A DNA stretch of 41,278 bases from Flavobacteriales bacterium (lineage in GTDB: Bacteria > Bacteroidota > Bacteroidia > Flavobacteriales_D > Sanyastnellaceae): positions 1 through 41,278 of the forward strand of contig JADHLY010000013.1 in assembly GCA_016780385.1 (NCBI GenBank), read 5' to 3'. The notes under the pieces were generated by a model, which saw only the letters and a program-made list of their open reading frames with translations, was not told the origin of the DNA and made no database searches. The position numbers and the translations under genes were made by a program. Below are positions 1 through 7,731 of the stretch, in pieces. Numbering within the stretch: position 1 is the stretch's first letter; the number at the start of each line of letters is the position of its first letter.

Positions 1-1
1 G

Positions 2-2311
2 GTGGACGGGGCGCGGCTTGATGTCATCCTGAGGGCAGGTGTGGCCTTGGGCCAAGCGGAGGTGGAAGCCGATGGAACCCGCACCAGTCCTGTGCAAAAA
101 ATTGATCCACGCATGGCCTCCCGGGTACCGAGCGTGAGGGGAACGGTGGAAGACCTGCTCATACAGGCTCCGGTCAATTTCACCAGCGAACTCTCCAGTG
201 CCTACAACGTCCGTGGTGGCAGCTTCGACGAGAACCTCGTCTATGTCAACGGCATCGAAGTCTACCGTCCATTCTTGGTCCGCGCTGGTCAGCAAGAAGG
301 CCTCTCCTTCCCCAACCCCGATATGATCCAGTCCATCCGATTCTCTGCGGGCGGATTCGAATCCAAGTATGGGGACCGCATGAGCTCTGTGTTGGACATC
401 AACTACCGACGTCCACAGGGTTTCGCAGGCCGTGCCTCCATGAGTTTGTTGGGCGCTCAGTTCCAGATGGAAGACGTGTCGCAAAACAAGCGTTGGACCT
501 ACAACATGGGGCTGCGCTACCGCAACAATGGCTATGTCCTGGGCAGCCTCGATGAATCCGGGGAATACCGACCGGTCTACACCGACCTGCAAGGCTATGT
601 CACGTATGATCCCGACGGCTATGGCCCCTGGGAACTGCAGGCATTGGCCACCGTGGCACAAAACAAGTACCAGTTTATCCCGCAAACGCGGGAAACCAAC
701 GTCGGTACCATTAACGAAGCGCTGCGATTGACCGTCTACTTCGACGGTCAAGAGGTGACCCAATACCGCACGGGATTTGCTGCGTTGGCAGCCGACCGCG
801 TCACCCCTACTTCACGTGTCCGCTTCATCGCCTCGGCCTTTCGCACCGACGAGGAAGAGACCTTTGACATCCTCGGTGGGTATTTCCTCAGCCAACTCGA
901 ACGCGATCCTGGTTCTGATGCCTTTGGCGATGCGCTGGGGCTCCAAGGTGTCGGGTACTTTCTCAACCACGCCCGCAACAACCTGCAGGCCACAGTACTG
1001 TCAGGAAGCGCAAAAGGGTCCTTTACTTGGGACAAAGAGGCCCACCTCACCGAATGGGGCGTTCAAGCCCGCCATGAAATCATCAATGACCAGCTCAGCG
1101 AATGGGAGTTGGTGGACAGCGCCGGATACGTCTTGCCCCATCCTGCGGATGTCATCGGCTATGAGGACGAAGACGAGCGTCCGTTTCAAGAAATCCAGTT
1201 GCAAGATGTGGTGAAAACCGACAGCCGGACGGCTTCCAGCCGCATGATGGCCTACGTCCAAGACACCTGGAAAGGCAACTGGGCGGACGGCAGCGAATGG
1301 CAAGTGCACGCCGGAGCCCGTCTCCACCATTGGACCTTCAACGGACAAACGGTTGGCGGGCCGCGGCTCCACGGCTCCTGGAAGCCCAAGTGGACCATGG
1401 GGACGGATTCACTCGGCAACCGCATCATGCGCGATGTGGTGTTCAACCTCGCCGGCGGTTGGTATTGGCAACCGGCCTTCTACCGCGAGATGCGCGACCT
1501 CCAAGGTCAAGTCAACCCCAACATCAAGGCCCAACGGGCGCTGCACCTCATTGCAGGCGCCAATTATCGGTTCAATTGGCACGGACGGCCCTTCATCCTC
1601 AATGCGGAAGCTTACCACAAGGACCTGGCCTCTCTGATCCCCTATGAAGTCGAGAACGTCCGCCTGCGCTATTATGCCAACAACAATGCCGTTGGACGCG
1701 CCACAGGAATTGACGTCATGCTCAACGGCGAGTTCATCGACGGCATCCAAAGCTGGATGCGCATGAGCGTGCTGCGCGCTGAGGAAGACCTGACGGACGA
1801 CGGCTACTACAACTACTACAACGAAGCGGGAGAACTCATCGTTCCGGGCTTCTCTTTTGACCCGGTCGCCACCGACAGCACCCTGGTTGAGCCAGGGTTC
1901 ATCCCCCGCGCCACAGACCAGCGCTTCTCGATGTCCATGCTGTTCCAGGATGAGATGCCGGGCGCTCCAGAGTACAAGGTGCTGCTGAGCCTTTTTTACG
2001 GCACCGGCCTGCCCTTCGGCCCCCCGGACTTCGACCGCTACAAGGACACGCTGCGCCTGCCTGCTTACCGCCGGGTGGACATCGGGTTCTCACGCGACCT
2101 CTTTATCGGGGAACGGGGCCGCATCAAGAAAAACGGTTCGGATCGGGTCAAGCCGCTCGAAGGCTTCGTCGCGCTGGAGGTCTTCAACCTCCTCGGGATC
2201 CGGAACACGATCAACCACACGTGGATTCAGGACGTCACCGGCCGGCGCTACGCCATCCCCAACTATCTGACGTCTCGACGGATCAACCTCAAGTTCGCCA
2301 TCCGCTTCTAA
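2..2311 (+). CDS. TonB-dependent outer-membrane receptor, 5' end missing
   Basis: The frame is open from the window edge to the TAA at 2309-2311, and the apparent GTG at position 2 is probably internal, so this is the C-terminal 769 residues of a larger protein. The first 25 or so residues look like the end of a carboxypeptidase-regulatory-like domain. A plug domain follows at about 30-140, with the phrases YNVRGGSFDENLVYVNGIEV and SAGGFESKYGDRMSSVLDI. The remainder alternates short aromatic strands, as in a 22-strand barrel, and the protein ends in the aromatic FAIRF typical of outer-membrane proteins. Such receptors import a ligand across the outer membrane using TonB energy. The substrate cannot be read from the sequence. 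No SusD-like partner is next to it inside the window. The gene converges on the 947-residue repeat protein, with a hairpin between them. Confidence 0.9.
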   Translation: MDGARLDVILRAGVALGQAEVEADGTRTSPVQKIDPRMASRVPSVRGTVEDLLIQAPVNFTSELSSAYNVRGGSFDENLVYVNGIEVYRPFLVRAGQQEGLSFPNPDMIQSIRFSAGGFESKYGDRMSSVLDINYRRPQGFAGRASMSLLGAQFQMEDVSQNKRWTYNMGLRYRNNGYVLGSLDESGEYRPVYTDLQGYVTYDPDGYGPWELQALATVAQNKYQFIPQTRETNVGTINEALRLTVYFDGQEVTQYRTGFAALAADRVTPTSRVRFIASAFRTDEEETFDILGGYFLSQLERDPGSDAFGDALGLQGVGYFLNHARNNLQATVLSGSAKGSFTWDKEAHLTEWGVQARHEIINDQLSEWELVDSAGYVLPHPADVIGYEDEDERPFQEIQLQDVVKTDSRTASSRMMAYVQDTWKGNWADGSEWQVHAGARLHHWTFNGQTVGGPRLHGSWKPKWTMGTDSLGNRIMRDVVFNLAGGWYWQPAFYREMRDLQGQVNPNIKAQRALHLIAGANYRFNWHGRPFILNAEAYHKDLASLIPYEVENVRLRYYANNNAVGRATGIDVMLNGEFIDGIQSWMRMSVLRAEEDLTDDGYYNYYNEAGELIVPGFSFDPVATDSTLVEPGFIPRATDQRFSMSMLFQDEMPGAPEYKVLLSLFYGTGLPFGPPDFDRYKDTLRLPAYRRVDIGFSRDLFIGERGRIKKNGSDRVKPLEGFVALEVFNLLGIRNTINHTWIQDVTGRRYAIPNYLTSRRINLKFAIRF

Positions 2312-2316
2312 CAAAG

Positions 2317-2340
2317 AAGCCCACCTTAAGAGGCGGGCTT
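2317..2340. terminator. Bidirectional hairpin terminator between convergent genes
   Basis: A 9-bp stem with one A-C mismatch (AAGCCCACC / GGCGGGCTT) closes a 6-base loop just after the receptor stop codon. On the minus strand the stem is followed by a T-rich run, so it can also end the leftward repeat-protein transcript that stops at 2383. Confidence 0.7.
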
Positions 2341-2382
2341 CCGTTGTGTTCTAAAACGTAAGGTGTTTGACCGTTTGACGCT

Positions 2383-5226
2383 TTACTCGTCGTCTTCATT
2401 GGTGGCATCGTCGTTCATGCCGTCACCCATCGTGTCGTCCCCTTGGTTGTCCGCAGGCTGACCGTCGATCTCATCGGCTTCCAAGCAAGTCTGATACAAG
2501 GTCAAGAATGGAATGAGGTCGAAAGCGGAGTAGCAGGAGTCCGGACCGAAGAAGGGATTGTAGCCTTCCACTCCGGTGGTGTCTTCACCGCATACACCGA
2601 AGAGACACAGCAAGTGTGTCAAGTCGGCTACGGTATAGCAGTAGTCCCCGTTCCAGTCTGGGTTGTATGAAGGGGGGACAATGGCCTCCACTTCGTCACA
2701 GATGCCATCCTCGTCTTCATCATTGATACACGTGCCGTCGCAGTTCAAGTAGAACTCGTCGGGATAGGTGCAGCTGCCGTCTTCGTCGGTGGCGGCAGGA
2801 TTGAAGTTACAGGCCAGTGAATCCTGGCAGCCAGCAATTTCATCCTCGTCACAGACGAGGTCGTCGTCGGCGTCATTGAGGCAGTTGCCGTCACAGTCCA
2901 CATAGTCTTTACCATAGAGGTCAATGGGGTAATCACATGTACCTGCATCCGTGGCAGATGCGTCATAGTTGCACGCATCCTCCTCTTGACACCCAACAAT
3001 CTCGTCCTCGTCGCAGACCAGGTCGTCATCCTCGTCATTCAGGCAATTGCCGTCACAATCAACATTGTCGACGCCATACAAATCAACGGGGTACTCACAG
3101 AGTGAATTGTCCGTATCGGTGGTGGGGTTGCTGTCGTAGTTACAGGCGCTGGGCTCCGTGCAACCGGTGATTTCATCGGCATCACAAACACCATCGTCGT
3201 CCGCATCATTGTCCACGATTATACCATCCACGCAGGTGTCACAAATGCCGTCTACGTAAGTACAGGATCCATCGTTGTCGGTGGCCACTGGATCGTAGTT
3301 ACAGGCCGCAGCGTCATCGCATCCCGGGATTTCATCCTCATCGCAAACGAGGTCTTGGTCCTCGTCATTCAAGCAATTGCCATCACAATCGACATTGTCT
3401 ACCCCGTACAAGTCAATCGGGTACTCACACAAGGAGTTGTCCGTGTCCGTGGTTGGATTGCTGTCGTAGTTACAAGCGCTGGGCTCTGTGCAACCGAGGA
3501 TTTCATCGGCATTGCAGACGCCGTCCTGGTCGTCGTCGTTTGGATTGACGGTGCCGTCAGGGTTGCAGGTCTCACATGGACCGTCTGCTACAGCGCAAGT
3601 GCCGTCATCGATGGTGGCTGTTGCGTCATAGTTGCACGCCGCTGAGTTGGTACAACCAGCACAGCTGAGGTATTCGCAAGAACCGTCATCGTCGGTAGCG
3701 GAATTGTCATAGTTGCACGCGCCTTCATCGTTGCAACCGAGCACCTCGAGCTCGTCACAGACCCCGTCGCCGTCCGTATCATTCAAGCAGTTACCCGCAC
3801 AATCATAGTACTGGTCTGCATAGGTGCAGCTGCCATCGTCATCCGTGGCGTTAGGGCTGTAGTTGCAAGCTGAAGAATCGGTACATCCCTCTGCCTCGAG
3901 TTCGTCGCATGTGCCGTCTTCATCAGCGTCGTTGATGCAGTTGCCCGCGCAGTCATAGTACTGGTCGGGATAAGTACAAGACCCGTCGTTTTCTGTCGCG
4001 CCAACTTCATAGTTGCACGCTGTTTCGTCATCACACCCGGGGACTTCAAGTTCGTCGCACACGCCGTCAGAATCGGTGTCGTTCAAACAGTTTCCGGCGC
4101 AGTCGTAGTACTGGTCGGGATAGGTACAAGACCCGTCGTTCTCCGTGGCCGCTTCTGCATAGTTGCAGGCGGTATCATCGTCACAACCGAGCACTTCGAG
4201 TTCGTCGCACACCCCATCAAAATCGGTGTCGTTCAAACAGTTGCCCGCGCAATCAAGGTACTGATCGGCATAAGTACAGGAGCCATCGTCTTCTGTGGCA
4301 TCACCACTAAAGTTGCAGGCCGTTTCGTCTGTGCAACCGAGCACCTCGTCTTCGTCGCAGACCCCGTCATCATCGGTGTCGTTCAAGCAAACGCCGGCAC
4401 AATCCACATTGGCGGACCCGTAGAGGTCAAGGGGGTATTCACAGCTGCCATCATCCGTTGTGGCCGCCTCATCATAGTTACAGGCGGTTGCATCCGTACA
4501 ACCGGGCAAATCCACCCCTCCGAAGGCAAAGGTCTCGTAGATGTCGTTACCACCGTCGCCATTCGGGAAGATTTGGCAATAGAGCTGACCACTGAGGTCG
4601 CCGTCCGTCGTGAACTGACCGACCAACACTTCCAGATCGTCACCCGCAATGCCATTGGCATCACCATTCAACGCATACCATGCGCCTCCAATGGGGTCAT
4701 CGATGGCAATGTTGCCGCCAGGAAGGCCGCCGCCCGGATCGAAAATGGTGGACCAAGGATTCTCTGAAGACTGCACGGTCGCCACTGTGGCTTCACCAAT
4801 GGCAGCATTGGGAACACCTTCCAATCCAATGGTAACCCAGCTGTCGTAAGCAAGGTCTGGATACACTGCAAAGAGCAAGCTGTTGATGCCATTTGGCGTA
4901 GCAGCACCTAGCACAGCGTGGTAAAATGAAGTGGTGGTGTTGACGAAGGTCGAATTGTTGGAATCGCCAGAGACCGCAGACATGAAATCGTCAGTATTGA
5001 CCATATTGACGTACAAGCGGGTGCAGCTATAGCCCGTCAGGTCCGTAATTCCGAGCGCTCCAACGAGCATTCCAATGTCCTCTGACACGACCACCACTTC
5101 AAGTCCATACCCTTCAGGGGCAGAAGAATTGTTCATGGCGATCTGCTGTTGGGCAGAGAATGAAGAGATGCTGCAAGTCAGGGCAGCAGCGATGGTCAAG
5201 GCGAGCTTGTGAATTTGGTTGCGCAT
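2383..5226 (-). CDS. Secreted Cys/Asp-rich CNYD-repeat protein (947 aa) with degenerate EF-hand-like C-terminus
   Basis: The start ATG at 5226 gives a typical signal peptide (residues 1-25, ending SFSAQ). Residues about 37-240 form a domain I do not recognise, also present twice in the giant repeat protein downstream. Its landmarks are LAYDSWVTIGLEG, GGAWYALNGDANG and GQFTTDGDLSG. From residue 242 to about 846 there are 12 units of the type GCTDxxACNYDxxA...DDGSC, most carrying an extension of the type CAGNCLNDTDxDGVCDE that resembles thrombospondin type 3 calcium-binding loops. Residues about 849-918 hold two degenerate EF-hand/dockerin-like stretches (DWNGDYCYTVADL, then DSCYSAFDL). The protein ends in a roughly 29-residue acidic tail. 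No classical type IX sorting domain is visible. An extracellular, calcium-binding, disulfide-rich structural role is inferred; no enzymatic motif was seen. Confidence 0.85.
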   Translation of the reverse strand: MRNQIHKLALTIAAALTCSISSFSAQQQIAMNNSSAPEGYGLEVVVVSEDIGMLVGALGITDLTGYSCTRLYVNMVNTDDFMSAVSGDSNNSTFVNTTTSFYHAVLGAATPNGINSLLFAVYPDLAYDSWVTIGLEGVPNAAIGEATVATVQSSENPWSTIFDPGGGLPGGNIAIDDPIGGAWYALNGDANGIAGDDLEVLVGQFTTDGDLSGQLYCQIFPNGDGGNDIYETFAFGGVDLPGCTDATACNYDEAATTDDGSCEYPLDLYGSANVDCAGVCLNDTDDDGVCDEDEVLGCTDETACNFSGDATEDDGSCTYADQYLDCAGNCLNDTDFDGVCDELEVLGCDDDTACNYAEAATENDGSCTYPDQYYDCAGNCLNDTDSDGVCDELEVPGCDDETACNYEVGATENDGSCTYPDQYYDCAGNCINDADEDGTCDELEAEGCTDSSACNYSPNATDDDGSCTYADQYYDCAGNCLNDTDGDGVCDELEVLGCNDEGACNYDNSATDDDGSCEYLSCAGCTNSAACNYDATATIDDGTCAVADGPCETCNPDGTVNPNDDDQDGVCNADEILGCTEPSACNYDSNPTTDTDNSLCEYPIDLYGVDNVDCDGNCLNDEDQDLVCDEDEIPGCDDAAACNYDPVATDNDGSCTYVDGICDTCVDGIIVDNDADDDGVCDADEITGCTEPSACNYDSNPTTDTDNSLCEYPVDLYGVDNVDCDGNCLNDEDDDLVCDEDEIVGCQEEDACNYDASATDAGTCDYPIDLYGKDYVDCDGNCLNDADDDLVCDEDEIAGCQDSLACNFNPAATDEDGSCTYPDEFYLNCDGTCINDEDEDGICDEVEAIVPPSYNPDWNGDYCYTVADLTHLLCLFGVCGEDTTGVEGYNPFFGPDSCYSAFDLIPFLTLYQTCLEADEIDGQPADNQGDDTMGDGMNDDATNEDDE
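2689..4503 (-). repeat. Twelve tandem CNYD units coding for residues about 242-846 of the 947-aa protein
   Basis: Twelve tandem protein-coding units, most 50-57 residues long, start at 4503 and run leftward. Each begins with a GC-(T/D/N/Q) motif and has the ACNY/ACNF core and the DGSC-like closing cysteine. Most then carry a second half with CDGNC or CAGNC and a DxDxDGVCDE loop. The third half-type, seen once, is short and ends in LSCA. Units starting at 3495 and 3165 differ at only 3 of 57 residues. Confidence 0.9.
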
Positions 5227-5597
5227 AACAAAGAATTTGGCGCTTACAAGTTATCGAGCCGACCGGGTAAACATGACTGCATGATTTCAACAGCCCCCCC
5301 TAATTAGCCCTATATCTATCCTGTGTTACCGAAGTATTTAGAAAAATAGACAAGCCTATTATTTTTCGTTACGAATGCCCCCTTCAAGGCGGTGCTTTCA
5401 ACACCCGAGCGATGTGCACCTATATAATAAACGGGAGAAACGAAGTGTGTGGCATCCATGCCTGTTCCATTCGGCCCGACCCACCTCAATTGACAAATGT
5501 TGGTTTATGCTGCAGACCATAATCGGTCCACAACCCAGTGCTCAATGTTCAATTTGCAGGCCACCAGAATCATGGCCCAGCAGTCTACCTTCGAAAC
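5227..5597. other. Divergent intergenic region, 371 bp
   Basis: This stretch separates the leftward 947-residue repeat gene from the rightward lectin gene and must hold both promoters. Its centre (about 5300-5370) is clearly AT-richer than the flanks, and there is a near-palindrome TTCGTTACGAA at 5365-5375. I found no pair of boxes matching the Bacteroidota pattern (TTTG, then TAnnTTTG at suitable spacing) well enough to call a promoter. No RNA gene or convincing small reading frame was seen. Confidence 0.5.
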
Positions 5598-7655
5598 ATG
5601 GACAAGTCCCCTTCCATGCTTTGGCTCGCGCGCTGCATCATGGTCTGCTGTTTTTGGCAGACTGCTTTGATGTGGGGCCAAGATCAAGTCTATTACCTGA
5701 ACGGCAATGCCCTCAATACGGGAGAGGACTGCTATCAGCTGACGACGAATTCAGTTTTTCAGGTGGGCAGCGTGTGGTACGCTGACCAAGTGGACCTAAG
5801 CCAGCCCTTAGACCTGCAATTCGTCCTCAACCTCGGGAACAGCGACCAAGGAGCTGACGGCATCTGTTTTGTGCTTCAGACCGTGGGCGTCAATGCCTTG
5901 GGAGATGCAGGAGGCGGACTGGGGTTTCTCGGCACGGACTTCCTCCCCTCTTTTGCCGTCGAGTTTGACACTTACCAAAACGGCGATTATGGTGACCCAA
6001 TTGGTGACCACATCGCCATGGTCTCCAACGGCAATGTCGACCATACGGCGGGTACAGCGATTGCGGGCCCTGTTCAGGCGGATGCCTTCGATCCGAACAT
6101 CGAAGACGGCGAAGACCACCAAGGAAGGGTGACCTGGGATCCGGTCGACCAGGTCGTCCGCGTCTATTTTGACTGCGAGCTCCGGCTCGAAGGCTTCATC
6201 GACCTGGTGGATGACATTTTCGAGGGCCAGAACCAAGTGTTCTTTGGCTTCACCGCAGGCACAGGTGGGCAGGTCAACGTGCAAACGGTCTGTCTGGAAG
6301 AGAACATCCTCGGCAGCGCTGAGCAGAGCTTCATTTGTCCGGGAACTGAATTGCAGTTGAACGTCCCGAGCCCAGATGGCACAGCCACGTGGAGTCCCGG
6401 CGTCTATCTCGACGATTCGCTGTCGGCATCGCCCGTGGTCACCCCGCCAGATGGCCTCACCGACCCCTTGACTTATGTGGCGCAGTATCTGGACCAATGC
6501 GGTGCCGATGTCACCGATACGATTCAGCTCAATGTGGAGGTCATGACCGCTGAGGTCCTCGGAGTGACCAACCTGACCTGCGAGAACACGGCTTTGACAC
6601 TCAACGCGGTCAGCAATTTCCCTGGCCCACTGGACTTCAATTGGTCTGCAGAATCGGGAAGCATCACCGGCAATGGCGGGCTCGCCGAATTGGATGAGGC
6701 GGGCAGCTATACATTGCTCGTGTCCTTTCAGGATGGACTGTGCGAGGCGGCAGCCTCTTTTGTGGTTGGATTGGATACCGCCTCCTATACGGGGGACTTC
6801 CCGGAGGCCGCCTTCTTGACCTGTGACGCGCCCACTGTCGTTTTGGAAGGGTCAGGGTTCTCCTCGGCGTCAGCGGTGGTTTCTTGGTCTACCACGTTTG
6901 GCGAGATCCTCGGTGCCGGACCCCAAGTGACGGCATTGGCCGAAGGCGCGTATATCGCCACGGTGACCAATCCCAGCAATGGGTGCACGCGGGCGTATAC
7001 CGTGGAGGTATCCGACGCCAGTGCCCCACCTGATCTCTTCGCCGGCAACGTGCCCCCCCTCACCTGCCTCAACCCTGGCCAACCTGTTGTCGGTGCCAGT
7101 ATTGCGCCTTACGCCCCCTTCGGCGGAAACGGCCTCACCCCTTCCGTCTCTTGGACCAATACCTTTGACGGCACCACCAACGGTGTGTCTCCGTCCAGCG
7201 GCTCCCTGGGGCCCATCATCAATGCGGCAGGGACTTACCAGCTGGTGGTCGAATGGCAGGAAACCGGATGCGCGGACAGCGCCACTGTGACCGTCTTCGA
7301 AGGAGAGGATTTCGGCGTGGACATCAGTTCCATCACCTTCCCCAACATCCTGACTGCCGACAACAACGGGAAAAACGACAGCTGGTATCCGTTTTTGGAG
7401 GACCAGCCAGATGTGGAGGCGTTGGCGGTACTCACCAATTACGCCTTGCGGGTCTACAACCGATGGGGGCAAGTGGTCTATTCCAATTCAGGGGACGGAT
7501 TTGCCTCAGGAACCCCCATACGTTGGTATGGCAATGGCAACGATGGCGACCCCCTCGCACCGGGCACATACTGGTACGTTGTCGACTACACGTCGACATG
7601 CGGCAACAGCCAATCCGGAACAGACCAAGGACCACTGAAAGTCATGCGCCGCTGA
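5598..7655 (+). CDS. Secreted L-type lectin-domain protein with gliding/T9SS type B C-terminal domain
   Basis: The reading frame is open from 5538, but the ATG at 5598 is preferred because it places a signal peptide (hydrophobic stretch LWLARCIMVCCFW, ending MWGQ) at the N-terminus, giving 685 residues. Residues about 28-240 resemble the bacterial legume-type lectin fold, with VEFDTYQNGDYGDPIGDHI and a later FGFTAGTGG strand. Ig-like or PKD-like beta modules follow (about 250-580). The last 100 residues match the gliding-motility C-terminal (CHU_C, T9SS type B) pattern, with FPNILTADNNGKNDSW, LRVYNRWGQVVY and APGTYWYVVDY. It is therefore expected to be exported by type IX secretion and to act at the cell surface or outside, probably binding glycans. 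It lies between two CNYD-repeat genes on the other strand but carries no CNYD unit itself. Confidence 0.85.
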   Translation: MDKSPSMLWLARCIMVCCFWQTALMWGQDQVYYLNGNALNTGEDCYQLTTNSVFQVGSVWYADQVDLSQPLDLQFVLNLGNSDQGADGICFVLQTVGVNALGDAGGGLGFLGTDFLPSFAVEFDTYQNGDYGDPIGDHIAMVSNGNVDHTAGTAIAGPVQADAFDPNIEDGEDHQGRVTWDPVDQVVRVYFDCELRLEGFIDLVDDIFEGQNQVFFGFTAGTGGQVNVQTVCLEENILGSAEQSFICPGTELQLNVPSPDGTATWSPGVYLDDSLSASPVVTPPDGLTDPLTYVAQYLDQCGADVTDTIQLNVEVMTAEVLGVTNLTCENTALTLNAVSNFPGPLDFNWSAESGSITGNGGLAELDEAGSYTLLVSFQDGLCEAAASFVVGLDTASYTGDFPEAAFLTCDAPTVVLEGSGFSSASAVVSWSTTFGEILGAGPQVTALAEGAYIATVTNPSNGCTRAYTVEVSDASAPPDLFAGNVPPLTCLNPGQPVVGASIAPYAPFGGNGLTPSVSWTNTFDGTTNGVSPSSGSLGPIINAAGTYQLVVEWQETGCADSATVTVFEGEDFGVDISSITFPNILTADNNGKNDSWYPFLEDQPDVEALAVLTNYALRVYNRWGQVVYSNSGDGFASGTPIRWYGNGNDGDPLAPGTYWYVVDYTSTCGNSQSGTDQGPLKVMRR

Positions 7656-7680
7656 TGCGCTTCAGGGCACGGCAATATCA

Positions 7681-7709
7681 AAAAAGGCCACCCGATGGGT
7701 GGCCTTTTT
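7681..7709. terminator. Strong bidirectional terminator
   Basis: A perfect 13-bp inverted repeat (AAAAAGGCCACCC / GGGTGGCCTTTTT) with a 3-base loop. The A-tract and T-tract make it an intrinsic terminator in both directions. It lies between the lectin stop codon and the stop codon of the giant repeat protein at 7732. Confidence 0.92.
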
Positions 7710-7731
7710 GATTCGGTCATCCAACGGCAGA

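Noticed and set aside
5423-5428. TATAAT in the divergent intergenic region as a sigma-70 -10 box
   Set aside because: No matching -35 box at suitable spacing, and Bacteroidota promoters use a different -7/-33 pattern.
5490-5495. TTGACA as a -35 box for the lectin gene
   Set aside because: No -10 or -7 element found at 16-20 bases downstream.
5375-5785. 136-codon plus-strand frame overlapping the lectin start
   Set aside because: No signal peptide or family resemblance, and it overlaps the lectin gene in another frame.
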